Origin: Callipepla californica brunnescens
Lineage: Eukaryota > Chordata > Aves > Galliformes > Odontophoridae
DNA: 64,000 nucleotides
Assembly (NCBI GenBank): GCA_023055505.1
Contig: JALIRH010000002.1
Location: 42,078,233 to 42,142,232, forward strand
Reading direction: 5' to 3'
The position numbers and the translations under genes are program-made. Within the stretch, counting starts at the first letter, position 1. Each line of letters opens with the position of its first letter. Shown here piece after piece: positions 38,201-47,140 of this stretch. Below the pieces are notes generated by a model. That model had not been told where the DNA came from. It saw only the letters and a program-made list of their open reading frames with translations, and did no database searches.

Positions 38201-39240
38201 GCCTTAAATGCAGCAATATGTAATGGAGTGGGAAGTGAGGAATGTCAGGGTCAGGGAGCCCCGCTCAAGAGAAAGATTTCCCAACGATTGAGTTATCCCT
38301 GGTTTTGTTTTCCTCAGGAGAAGGGAGAGGAAATGCGCCAGGCTCCATTTTAATTGGATAATTGGAGAAAGAAAGTTAGTAGCATTTGTGAGCAATGTCA
38401 CATGAACCTAATTGGTAAATTCCTGGGTTTGCTTACATGGGTTTGTTTTCTTTTAATTTTGCCGCTTCGAAAATAAATAAATAAATGAAACGAAATAAAG
38501 TAAAATTTAAAAAATGCAATGCAACTCCTTCAATCTTTTTGGAATTCTGCATGGTTGAACATTTGAAATGAGTTTGTGTATCACCCCCAGGCACTGATTC
38601 AGACTTGATTGGGGCAAAGCAGACTCCATGTGCTTATTTTTATACACGTCATTTGGGAAGTTATATAGCCAAGGGAACAGAAAATGTGTTGCTCCGCTGC
38701 CAAATTATCACATATCCCTCGATCAAAACGGGAGGTGATCCTAATCAACAAGTGGTGTGACCTCGGCGCGATGGCAATGTCAGGTCAGCTCGGGAAGCGA
38801 GGAGACAGATCTAAATACAAATAGAGAGAGAGAGACAGAGAGAAAGAAAGAAACAACCAACAATCCTTATAATTATCATCATCTGCTGCTTTTCCCTCTT
38901 CTGGCAAAGAAACACTCCATCCATTTGCAGAAATCGCCCGCGGAAACGTTACATCAAAACTAATCACAACGATTAAAATCAGCTTTTCTGTGCAAGAGGA
39001 AAGTAAAAAGCAAGTTGGAGGCTGGAATGAGACTGTTTTTTCCACAAAAAAAAAAAAAAAAAAAGAATTCGGAAAAAAAAATTACACGCGAGATATATAT
39101 ATATGTATATATCTATATGCACGTTTCGAAGGAGATCAATTTAATGCCCGTGTGATCAGTTAATTTAATTTAACTTTTATTTCGGAGATTGATTCAGACT
39201 GGAGGTAGAGACATGAGCTAATTGTATCCTGATCCTTGCC
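32216..39240. other. unique DNA upstream of the CpG island, no gene recognised
   Basis: No domain or transposon was recognised. Simple repeats include a CA tract (35,471-35,500), a T tract (37,256-37,274), an A/G tract (37,768-37,800) and a GA tract (38,820-38,856). A 62-codon + frame at 37,431-37,619 is polar with SSSD and PKPK segments but matches nothing I know. From about 37,850 the DNA is AT-rich, with many homeodomain-like cores and a TTCAAAG (TCF/LEF-like) site near 39,250. It could hold promoter-proximal enhancers of the island gene. Confidence 0.5.
39092..39120 (+). repeat. short TA dinucleotide tract
   Basis: GATATATATATATATG followed by TATATATCTATATG forms an interrupted TA run about 30 bp long. 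It lies 30 bp downstream of an 18-A run (39,047-39,064). It is too far from the CpG island, and too repetitive, to call a TATA box. Confidence 0.8.
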
Positions 39241-39249
39241 TTGAGGGGT

Positions 39250-39508
39250 TTCAAAGCCCTGGAGCAACTATTCTCTGTATTTTGCTCTGTCTACCTTAGC
39301 CAAGCTATTGCATTTCTCTCTGGTGTAGCGAGGAGAGCAGACCGCTGCCGGGAGAGAGAAATATCGGAAGTGTGAGTTGGGGGGGGGGGGGGGGGGAAGG
39401 GGAGAGAAAAAAAAAAAAGAAAGAAAGAAAAAAAAAAGAAAAAAAAAAAGGAAGGAAAAAAAAAAAAAAAAAAAAAAGAGGGACACTTTGGCGGCTCCGA
39501 TGTTCCAG
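39250..39508 (+). promoter_or_regulatory. candidate promoter and first exon ending at a strong splice donor
   Basis: The 3' boundary is the clear part. CAG/GTAAGG at 39,508/39,509 is a near-consensus 5' splice site at the start of the CpG island. An ATG at 39,500 gives only ATG TTC CAG before the donor. Its context is weak at -3 (C), so it may be an upstream ATG in a 5' UTR rather than the protein start. The preceding 250 bp leave AT-rich DNA, contain the 105-bp homopurine tract, and show no TATA box, as usual for CpG-island promoters. No gene can be named from three codons. The next + strand exon would lie downstream, possibly outside the window. Confidence 0.45.
39379..39483 (+). repeat. 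105-bp perfect homopurine tract
   Basis: Every base from 39,379 to 39,483 is G or A on the + strand. Eighteen consecutive G residues (39,379-39,396) are followed by GGAGAG-type sequence and then long A runs broken by single or paired G. Such tracts can form triplex (H-DNA), and the G run can form a quadruplex. It ends 16 bp before the ATG and 25 bp before the splice donor, so if transcribed it would be in the 5' UTR or core promoter. The exact run lengths may be affected by sequencing. Confidence 0.95.
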
Positions 39509-39684
39509 GTAAGGGCTGCTCGGGATTGTTGTTGTTTGCAGCGGAGGGTGCGGAGGGACTCGGGCGCCGCTCGCTTCCACGCATGTGCCGGGCGCTCGCA
39601 CCCCGCGCGGGGACGCGGCGCGGCCGCCTCGCCCGCCGCGCTCCCCCGCGCAACTCGCGCCCCCGCGCAGCGCAGTGCCGCGGG

Positions 39685-39693
39685 GGGGCGGGG
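39685..39693 (+). promoter_or_regulatory. GC box (Sp/KLF-like)
   Basis: GGGGCGGGG is an exact Sp1/KLF core motif. It sits inside the CpG island about 180 bp downstream of the splice donor, within a G-rich homopurine segment (39,690-39,731). Several CCGCCC-like cores occur nearby. Binding is inferred from the motif alone. Confidence 0.5.
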
Positions 39694-39731
39694 AGGGAGG
39701 GAAGGAGGGAGAGAGGGAAGGAGGGAGGGGG
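39690..39731 (+). repeat. G-rich homopurine tract with GGG triplets
   Basis: Forty-two consecutive purines contain more than four GGG/GGGG runs separated by A or GA, a classic G-quadruplex-capable pattern on the + strand. Further pure G runs follow at about 39,751-39,761 (11 G) and 39,845-39,858 (14 G). Confidence 0.85.
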
Positions 39732-39844
39732 CCTCGCGGCGGCGGTGAGAGGGGGGGGGGGCTCCTCCTTTCCCCACCGCCTCTCCGAGGAGGTGGGGAT
39801 GGAAGGGGGGGAATTATTTCATTTAAATTTTGATATTTTCGCGC

Positions 39845-39858
39845 GGGGGGGGGGGGGG
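39845..39858 (+). repeat. run of 14 G
   Basis: Fourteen consecutive G residues are flanked by GCGC and TTGCGC. It is the third long G homopolymer within 480 bp of + strand island sequence. Homopolymer length is prone to sequencing error. Confidence 0.9.
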
Positions 39859-39899
39859 TTGCGCGGCGGGCATTGTTCTCCGGCGGGCTGCAGGAGGGG

Positions 39900-39909
39900 G
39901 CCGCCATTG
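39900..39909 (-). promoter_or_regulatory. YY1-like site, - orientation
   Basis: GCCGCCATTG reads CAATGGCGGC on the - strand and contains the ATGGCGGC core typical of YY1. In vertebrate promoters this motif often lies just downstream of the start site in sense orientation. That would suggest initiation on the - strand a little above 39,910. This is inference from one motif. Confidence 0.35.
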
Positions 39910-39940
39910 TGTGTGTGTGTATGTGTATATGTGTGTGTGT
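39908..39940 (+). repeat. (TG)n microsatellite inside the CpG island
   Basis: About 33 bp consist of TG repeats with TATG and TATATG interruptions. Alternating purine-pyrimidine sequence of this kind can adopt Z-DNA. It directly abuts the YY1-like site. Confidence 0.9.
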
Positions 39941-40900
39941 GGGAGCCGGAGGCACCTTCCCCCCGACACACGCACGCCGCACCTCACCCCACCCCCGCTC
40001 CGCCGGCCCTCCGCGATGCATCCCCTCCGGAGCGCCCCGCGGGGCCCTTTGTTGCTGGGGAGGCGAGCGAAGCTCGGCCCCGGGGCCCTTCCCCCTCCGC
40101 GGCCCCGGGGAGAGGCGGCGGGGCTGCGGGCGAACGGCCGCAGCGAGGACGGAGGGGACTGAGGTCCCCAACCGTCCTTCTCCGGTCCCCCGGTGTCCGG
40201 GAAGGGAGAGAGCAGCGGCATGATCTTAAACCCCCCCCCAAAAAAAAAAACAAAAAATTCGAAAAAGAAAGCCGTTCGCCGCCTGTTTTCAATCAGCGAG
40301 ATACAAGTTTATTCGAGAATGCCCCGCGGGCACCGAGCGTGCTGGGATTGTTCGGGCAAATGAAAAAAGAAAATAAAATGGGCGAAACGTTTCCCAGAGG
40401 CTGAGGCGGCCCGGCCGCGTCCCCGCAGGGCTGCGGGGAAGGGACCGCGAGCATCGCCCCGTGTGCGGGGCACGGCGGCGGGATGCCAGCTGGATGCCTC
40501 GTGTTGGTCCCTAGCGCATCCCCGAAACGCGACTTTCCGTCTCCTCGGGGGCCACGGGGTTGCGCGGAAGGAGGACTCGGGCTAAGCGGAGGAAGTTGGT
40601 GCCTCGCTCCACCGAGCCGTCAGAAAGTGGAACTTTAATTGATCCCGGTTGGGTTAAGCCGCGCCCGCGCGAGGATGCTCGCGAAGTAGTTGGGAGGCAC
40701 TCGGCGAAAGTTCCCCACGCGTATTCAAAATGACTGCGGTGGTTCGGGTGTGCGAGAGAGCCCCGAGAGCGGCACGCAGCTGTAGGAGCACACGCTAGAG
40801 GTCCCTCTCACCGCTGCCAGGAGCCGGGCTGCTCCGGGCTTGGGGCTTCATCCCGGCTCCGCGGGGCTATGGATGCGAAAGAGAGCGCTCTGCAAACGGG

Positions 40901-41267
40901 AGGTTTTCGTTGTGTGGGTGCTGTGGCTGTCCGGGCCCTCTGAGCTCCGAAAAACGAATGTCAACGGAGCGAATGACGCTCTGTGTTGTCTCTGAAGTAC
41001 CTTTGCAGTTTGTTGTTGTTGGGGCCGAGGTCGGAATTTTATCCGTGGTTTTCCCGTATGAATGCTGTGATGGAATTAATCGGTAACGCTCGAATAAGGA
41101 CTTCAGTCTACAGTTTGTGAGTTGCGAAAGCGAAATATGCAAGCGAGTGCAAATATGAGCATTAGGAATAGTCGGTTAAGGTGATGGAGGTGACTAAAAG
41201 CGGCTGATCCCACGCAATTTCCACATCCAGAGCGCGTGAGAGAACTAACCAGTCCCCCCAGCCTTCG
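40901..41267. other. island shore, no gene recognised
   Basis: CpG density declines but stays above the surrounding level to about 41,150. No exon, repeat or domain was recognised. The 91-codon - strand frame at 40,867-41,142 has no recognised features. Confidence 0.5.
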
Positions 41268-41405
41268 TGTATTACAAGCGGCATTATCACCATTTTACGG
41301 ATGGAGAAACTGAGAAATAAAAAGAAGGTCACTGACTTGCCTGGAGCCATATAGCAAATAAAAGATAGATCTGGAATCAGCTAGGACAGATTTAGATCTC
41401 TTGCG
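41268..41405 (-). repeat. MIR-like ancient SINE, - orientation
   Basis: The + strand reads ATTATCACCATTTTACGGAT, then GGAGAAACTGAG, then GGTCACTGACTTGCCTGGAG, then a CATATAGCAAATAAAAG...CTGGAATCAG segment. This is the reverse complement order of the MIR core (CTCAGTTTCYYC, GGGCAAGTCACTTAACC, and the upstream AGTCAGACTCCTGGGTTC region). The match is good along about 135 bp. It lies just beyond the CpG-island shore. Confidence 0.8.
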
Positions 41406-42509
41406 GATTTGCGCTGTTGTAGCCATTGATTTCAGCGGAATTCTTCCAGATTTCAGTCAAATTCAGACCTTAGGTGTTGCTCCGTCCCTTAGAAGCTGCC
41501 TCCAATTTAAAATTCAATTTGAAACGTGACCGAATGAGACGCCAGAATTTAGGGGGAATGTCTGGTGTACATCTGCTTTTCGGAAGACAGATTATTGCAA
41601 AACTTTAGAACTGTGTTTTCTCTCGATTCCTTTTTTGTTCTTTCCGCTACAATTTCATCTGTCACATCAGCGCAGTTCCCTAGTTGATCTTTGGTATTGT
41701 TTCTTTAATGAGCAATTTCCTCATGTCTAGTGCAGCTTTTGTTGCTGCTCTCCGAGAAGCGCTACTTGCCAGATGTCTCCGACTGAAGCCTTCAGTCTGA
41801 GGCTGAGAACAACCTGAGAACAAATGATTACACATGAGGAAGGCTTCCACTCGTGCATCTTACTCATGCAGAAATGAAAAATTGAGTGGCTATCAGAGAT
41901 CAAAAAGCCACCCTTTCCCCTGCTTGATGGGAAGACCTGAGTACGCAGGCTCTTTATTGGATTAAGCTAAGTTTATGTATGGAGAAAATGTGATGCGAAA
42001 GGAAATGTTCACTGATTATAACAAATGTGAGGGCATTATTCAAAGTGGGGTCTCTCGCAGTTAACAAAATATCCTATCTACGATTCACAGTCACACAGAA
42101 TTTCATGTGAGCCCATCTGGGAAGGAAAGATATTTCTGCTTTCTCTGTCCCACCTACTTGAGAAACATTTTCAGGCTACCATAAAGCAGACACAGACGCA
42201 CAGACTGTGATGGTGGCACGTTACTGCTCATTTATTAACGCGTGCTGGTATGCACAAACCGCTACCACTACAACAATGTAGCATCCTTGCTTTTGGGTAA
42301 CAAACTACTCATCAGCTGGGTTTTGGAAGGTGCTGATGCTTCAGGGAGCCTGTAGTCACCCACTGTTGCAAACACTCCTACAGCAAGGATGAGATGCCCA
42401 CCTTGATGTGTGAGGCAGCGAGGCACTGAGCTCAGGTGAAATTGAGAATATTTCTGTCCCCTCATTCCTGAATTTGAGCCTATATATTTAGGAAGTTAAA
42501 AACAGTTAG
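41406..42509. other. unique DNA, no gene recognised
   Basis: I see no exon, repeat or motif cluster here that I can support. Short overlapping frames have no recognised domain. If the island gene is on the + strand, this is within its first intron. Confidence 0.5.
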
Positions 42510-42625
42510 GTGGGAACTAGCTTCACAGAGCGTGTGTGACTTCTTTAAGATCATCCACTGATTCACAAGCTGAGCTGTTTTAAATCCCAGAGCTTTTGCC
42601 CCCTTTTACCATTCTGTGCAGCAAG
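42510..42625 (-). repeat. MIR-like ancient SINE, - orientation
   Basis: GTGTGACTTCTTTAAGATCA, then TTCACAAGCTGAGCTG, then TTTAAATCCCAGAGCTTTTG, then a CCATTCTGTGCAGC end, match the reverse MIR layout (GTGACTTGCCCAAGGTCACA, AGCTGGGATT, and TGCTCTTTCCACTACACCA regions). It is more diverged than the 41.3-kb copy, and the boundaries are approximate. Confidence 0.6.
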
Positions 42626-45154
42626 CTCCTGTGCCTCACTTGCAAGACGTGTTCAACTCTTAGCTGGTACCAGAGGAAAAAAAATGATCAGAAGCAAATT
42701 TTAGTGGAGATGCCTGCTGTTACTTATTTTGGACCCTTCTACACTACTGCAGTGGAGCCAAGTTGGATCTCCTTCCAGGAAATAAATTTAGTTAGTTGTT
42801 TTTTTTATGACAGAAACATAACTCCTACTTTAAATGGAATCTCTTCTGTTGGTCCACATTGCACTTATGTTTTCTTCCTACAGTCTGGGTAGAAAATTCA
42901 TCTCTGGTATAGTTCCATCAACTTCTGTGTTGTTTCACAAAGAATTAATTTGCCTTACTGTGTTAAAATACAGATTTCTGTGTCCTACTTTCCACAGACT
43001 ACAAATTCTTTTTTTATTTTTTTTGATTGAAATCAAATAGTACGAAACGCAGACCTTCATTTGCATCTTATCCACTTCACTACTTGTGTGAAGGCAGAGG
43101 TATCTCTTCTTTCCTCACTTCTCTGGTAAATTATGTTGCATATATTTATACACTTAGAGAATGTTTATGGGTGGGGGGAGGCAGTAACTGCTATCTTCCT
43201 AGCTGATAATACCTTCAGCATTTTTTTAAATGTACATGAAAGCCATGAGCACATTCCAAATTGATGATGTGTGTTGTAGTTTTAATATTCTTGAGTTGTC
43301 TGCTGTGAATTTTAATCGTGTTTTTGATCCAGAAATCAAACAACATCCCATGCCCAAATGAACCAAAGTGGATGCTGATACATGCTCAGTTGTGTTAAGC
43401 CCATGTTTGTGAAATGAACTGCTCACCCCATAGCCTTCTCCTGATAGCTGATCATATGGCTGGCTGCCCCACTGGCAAGGGAAGCTCCCAGCTTGCTGTG
43501 GTTGGCAGGTTAGCATAAACGTGGCTTTGCAGGTGGTTTTTGAGTGTCTGTGGTGTATGGGTGAGGGATAGAAACCTTTAAAGTGCTTGTTTGGGCAGAG
43601 AACAGCTCATCCTGGCAAATTATGTAGTGGCTTTTACTCACCTGGCTTTCCTTGCTCAATGCACTCATACATAAGAAACAGACCTTTGAGGGAAGAAAAA
43701 AAAAAAAAAAAAGAAATAGAAAGTAGCACTGCACAAGAAGGCTCTCCACAGAAGGGAACGATTTCTCTCTTACCCAGGCTTTTCACTTGTGATTCTAAGG
43801 TGAGACCTGAACAGCTGTGGTTATTCACTCTCAGCCAGCCCCAATGGCTCAGTTCTGCTCCAGACCTTGGGACTGGTGTAAGCATCTCTGGGGTTTCCTT
43901 TATTTTCAAGGTAATAATTCAGGATGACAGACAGGGTAGCTAGCACATGGAACTATGACTAGTAGTACATAATCTCAGGCATATGCCTTCCTATCCCATC
44001 TCTGTGTGACTATGATGCCCTCTGTCAAACACATACCTGGTATGGGGACCAAAGCATCTCCTGCTGATGTAATCCAATGTGCTAGGCTTCATCTGTCATA
44101 GCCTTTAGTTTAGAACTGTGAAACCCCATTGGTACTTGGCTCAGCCAGAAATTATGGGAAGTTGTCTCAGGTGAGTCAATTCCAGCAGAAATATTAGTAC
44201 TTCAGTGTAAGGCACGGGTGAAATTTAATCTGGAGCAGAATGCACAACTCACAGCATCTGTCTTGCAGAACAATGAACTTGGGCTGGAAGCAGGGCTAAA
44301 AGTACGACCAGGGAATGGAGTGAAAGGAGATTTAAAAGAACTTGAATGTCCATCTTAGCAGAGAGTAGTTTGGAAAGAGATATGACTGTTCTCTATAAAT
44401 GTACACAAGTTGTAAATCCCAGAGAGAAAAATCTGCTCAAGCAAAGTGATGATAAATGTGAACATAAACAAAGCAATTGTTTCCAAGAATGCTTCCTGAT
44501 ACGATATCTGGAATATGTTGTTGGAAGTGAGATATCCTTGAATTGAGTAATGCTCTGCTCTGAGCACGTGTTTAAAGCCTGAGCTACTTGGAAAATACAT
44601 ACAAAGAATATTATCTCTACCTTGGTGATCTTACCTGCACTGTCCCAATAGTCTATGGCTGACCCAGCCTTTTTTCATCAATAATTCTGTCAGTGAAAAA
44701 AAAGTTTGACTTTTCTCAAGTAAAAATACATTTTCCTTCTAAAAAATCAGTTCTGTTTAAAAGCAGACATGATGGGATTCTTTTACAAAACTGAAGCCAG
44801 ATATTTCTCACAACTAGCAACCACAATTTATTTTGAACTTCAATTAAGTAGAAATTTGAAAAAGACCATGTGACAGAAAAATGAAAAATTAACTGATTTT
44901 TTCACAGGAAAAAAGACCTCAGCCAATGTCTGCTGTTCTGATCAGTGAAAATTTTGCATGTTTGTCCATGAAAGGGATTTTTTACTTGCCCTGTAAGTAG
45001 ATCTATTGTTGATTTTCTGTTCCAGCTGCGAAATTATTTCTCTTTCTGTAGTACCTTTTTTTTTTCCAAGTTAAATTGTTAATGCTTCTTGTTCTCCTTT
45101 GTTTTATTTACTGACATTCACTTTAGTAGGAATTCACTGTCTCACTTCATTCAG
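42626..45154. other. unique DNA, no gene recognised
   Basis: No domain, RNA gene or transposon was recognised. A run of 17 A lies at 43,696-43,712. Frames of 118 codons or fewer around 43.6-43.9 kb overlap on both strands and traverse that A run, so they are not credible. Confidence 0.5.
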
Positions 45155-45222
45155 TCCCCCAGGACCTGGACTCCATGTTCCTTGTGGGTCCTTTCCAACT
45201 CTGGATGTTCTGTGTTTCTATA
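45155..45222 (+). mobile_element. CR1 LINE 3'-end fragment
   Basis: GGACTCCATGTTCCTTGTGG, then GTCCTTTCCAACTCTGGATG, then TTCTGTGTTTCTATAA matches the conserved terminal part of CR1 3' UTRs (GGACTccATGATCCTTGTGG...TCCAACTC...ATTCTATGATTCTATG). Only the last about 70 bp are present, the usual severe 5' truncation of CR1. The terminal octamer repeat is degraded. CR1 is the dominant LINE of birds. Confidence 0.8.
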
Positions 45223-46999
45223 ACTTATTTTCATCATACTCTATGACAGGGAAAGGAGGACTTAAAGATAAATACACAGAGAGCCTTTTTCTCTTCTCCC
45301 CACCTTCTTACAAGGCTTAGAAACATCATCCTCATCATCTGATCACCCTGTAAACTTTCTACACACTGGCTTACCTGTATACCCAGCTTACAGATCCTGT
45401 TGGGGAAGGACCTCCTCTTCCTCTGTAGCAGATCACTAAAGGTATTCAACAAGTAATTAATAATATTAGCTCCTGCTATCAGTGTTGCTAGAGAAGCAGA
45501 AGGAATAGAGGAGAGACAAACACTGAGAACACATAAACAGCTGTTGGAAACCAAAACGTTCAGTTGATCAAAGTTAAGGCAAAGTATTCTTATGAAATAA
45601 AAGCAGCACTTTTTCCTTGTGTGATCTGAACTTGGAGGTAGGATTAGATGGAAGAGGTGCTGTGCATCTTGTGTCTTACAAAGGAAACACAGGCCCAGAA
45701 GCACAATAGAGAGATGAAGGTAGGAGTGCCATGTCGCCAGACAGAGGGGAAGGGGTGAAGCAGGGTTTCTGACTAAAGTGATGATGCCTGTCTCTCTGAG
45801 GTGTGCTTCTTCTCAAATGAGGCAAGGACTTAACTTAGAGGTTTAGTTAAGACATCTTCCTAAGTGAGATCAGTGGTACATCCATTCATTGTCAGGACCC
45901 ATGCTGAGTAATTCAGGTCATTATCATTTCTGTAACCCATTACGTACTCATTAAACCAAACAGTTTTCTAAACACTGACAAGAGATGCTAGAGATCACTC
46001 AAATAAGCTGAATGCAAACCTTCCTAGTTTGCTACTGGTAGATAAATTTGAGACCATTTATATACAGCAGCCTGATTCATTTGAAATGGAGTGTCAGGTA
46101 GAGGGTTAGATGGGCTTTATGATCTGTGCTGGAGGGGACCTTATGGATGATGTCACCTCTGGAGGAAGGGAAAGAGAGAACAGTGCAGTAGAGTTTGGAA
46201 GTGACTGCACATGTGAGCTGAAGGGAAAAGAACCAGACACCACAACCTTCCTGACCCTAATCTTTCTCTTGTGTTGGCCTTTGTGTACAAGGACAGTTTT
46301 GGGATTCCTGGAGGCAAGTTGATAATATGGTTTTGACTGTTAGCAAGACTGAGTGTCAAAGGCTGTTCTGATGAACAGGATTCCTGAAGAGTGTGTAGGC
46401 TGTTTTGAGGACATACGAGAAATCAGCTGCAGCATGTGCCAGATTTTCTGCACTCAGGCAGGTGACACTCAGTTGGGGAATACGAAGAGTTAGCTCATGC
46501 TCAGGAGAAGAGATGGTTCTTTCAGAGAAAAAATGGAGCTTTGAAGAAGTAGTTTCCTTAGTTCAAAAACCTTCTGTATTTATTACTAGCTATAATTGTT
46601 ACTTTTTTTCTTAATCTTATTGAACAATTTACATCAATATCCTGCAACTGAGAGTTCCGTGGGTTGCTTAGAGATAAGCTGTAAAGTGATATCCTTATCC
46701 ATTTATAAGCTAATGCCATTTTAAGTTCAGTTAGGTGCCCTCGTTTTTTATGAAGGGCATCTGATTTCTCCTTCACACTATTCACTACTTTATATACCTC
46801 AATTCTCTCATCTTTTACTGTTTTCCTTTCTAAATGAAATGGTTCTGGTCTTAATCTTTTTGTTTAGAAATACCCCCGCATGTCTCTAATCATTTTTGTT
46901 GCCTCTGGCTATCTAACGTAGCTATCTAGCACTCCCATCATTGCATCTCACTGGATCTTTTAAAGTGAGTTCCAAAGTCATCAGCACAAAGGAGACTGA
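45223..46999. other. unique DNA, no gene recognised
   Basis: A 156-codon - strand frame (45,234-45,704) has a Cys/Leu-rich sequence with no recognised domain, no competing evidence for splicing and a length close to chance; I do not call it a gene. No repeats could be supported. A CR1-like phrase near 46,090-46,150 is too weak. Confidence 0.5.
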
Positions 47000-47140
47000 A
47001 GGATGGTTTTGTGGCTAAGGTACATCACTGGGAGTCCAAAGTCCTGCTTCCACCTCTCCTGCTCTATAAACCTGGACTAATCACTCAGCTGCAGAGATCT
47101 GCAGTTTCCCTTTTAGTCCTAGGAAATGATGCTGGGACTT
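47000..47140 (+). repeat. MIR-like ancient SINE, + orientation
   Basis: TTTGTGGCTAAGGTACATCA, then CTGGGAGTCCAAAGTCCTGC, then a TTCCACCTCTCCTGCTCTA...GGACTAATCACTCAG segment and CTGCAGTTTCCCTTTTAG reproduce the full MIR order. That order is a tRNA-like GTGGCTAAGGCAC box, GGGAGTCAGGA, a CTCTGCCAC region, GGGCAAGTCACTT, then CTCAGTTTCCCC. The tRNA-derived head is better preserved here than in the other copies. Confidence 0.8.

Larger units (their letters stand above)
39485..40900. promoter_or_regulatory. CpG island promoter
   Basis: From about 39,485 to 40,900 the DNA is very GC-rich and dense in unsuppressed CpG; examples are the NotI-like GCGGCCGC near 39,620 and CGCG clusters at 39,600-39,670 and 40,655-40,690. 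CpG density tapers but remains raised to about 41,150. A GC box (GGGGCGGGG, 39,685-39,693) and a YY1-like site lie inside. In birds, an unmethylated island of this length normally marks a gene promoter. Long open frames on both strands here (up to 292 codons, rich in Pro, Arg and Gly) result from scarce stop codons in GC-rich sequence. Direction is unresolved: the + donor favours the + strand, while the YY1 orientation allows - strand initiation. Confidence 0.9.

Noticed and set aside
39305..40404. Open frames of 169-292 codons on both strands in the CpG island
   Set aside because: They are rich in Pro, Arg, Gly and Ser, overlap on opposite strands, include translated homopolymers, and have no domain. 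Scarce stop codons in GC-rich DNA explain them.
45234..45704. 156-codon - strand frame
   Set aside because: It is Cys- and Leu-rich but matches no family known to me, and it overlaps a CR1-adjacent segment without supporting signals.
46090..46155. CR1-like phrase near TTAGATGGGCTTTATGATCT
   Set aside because: The match to the CR1 3' end is weak and lacks the TCCAACC and ATTCTATG landmarks.
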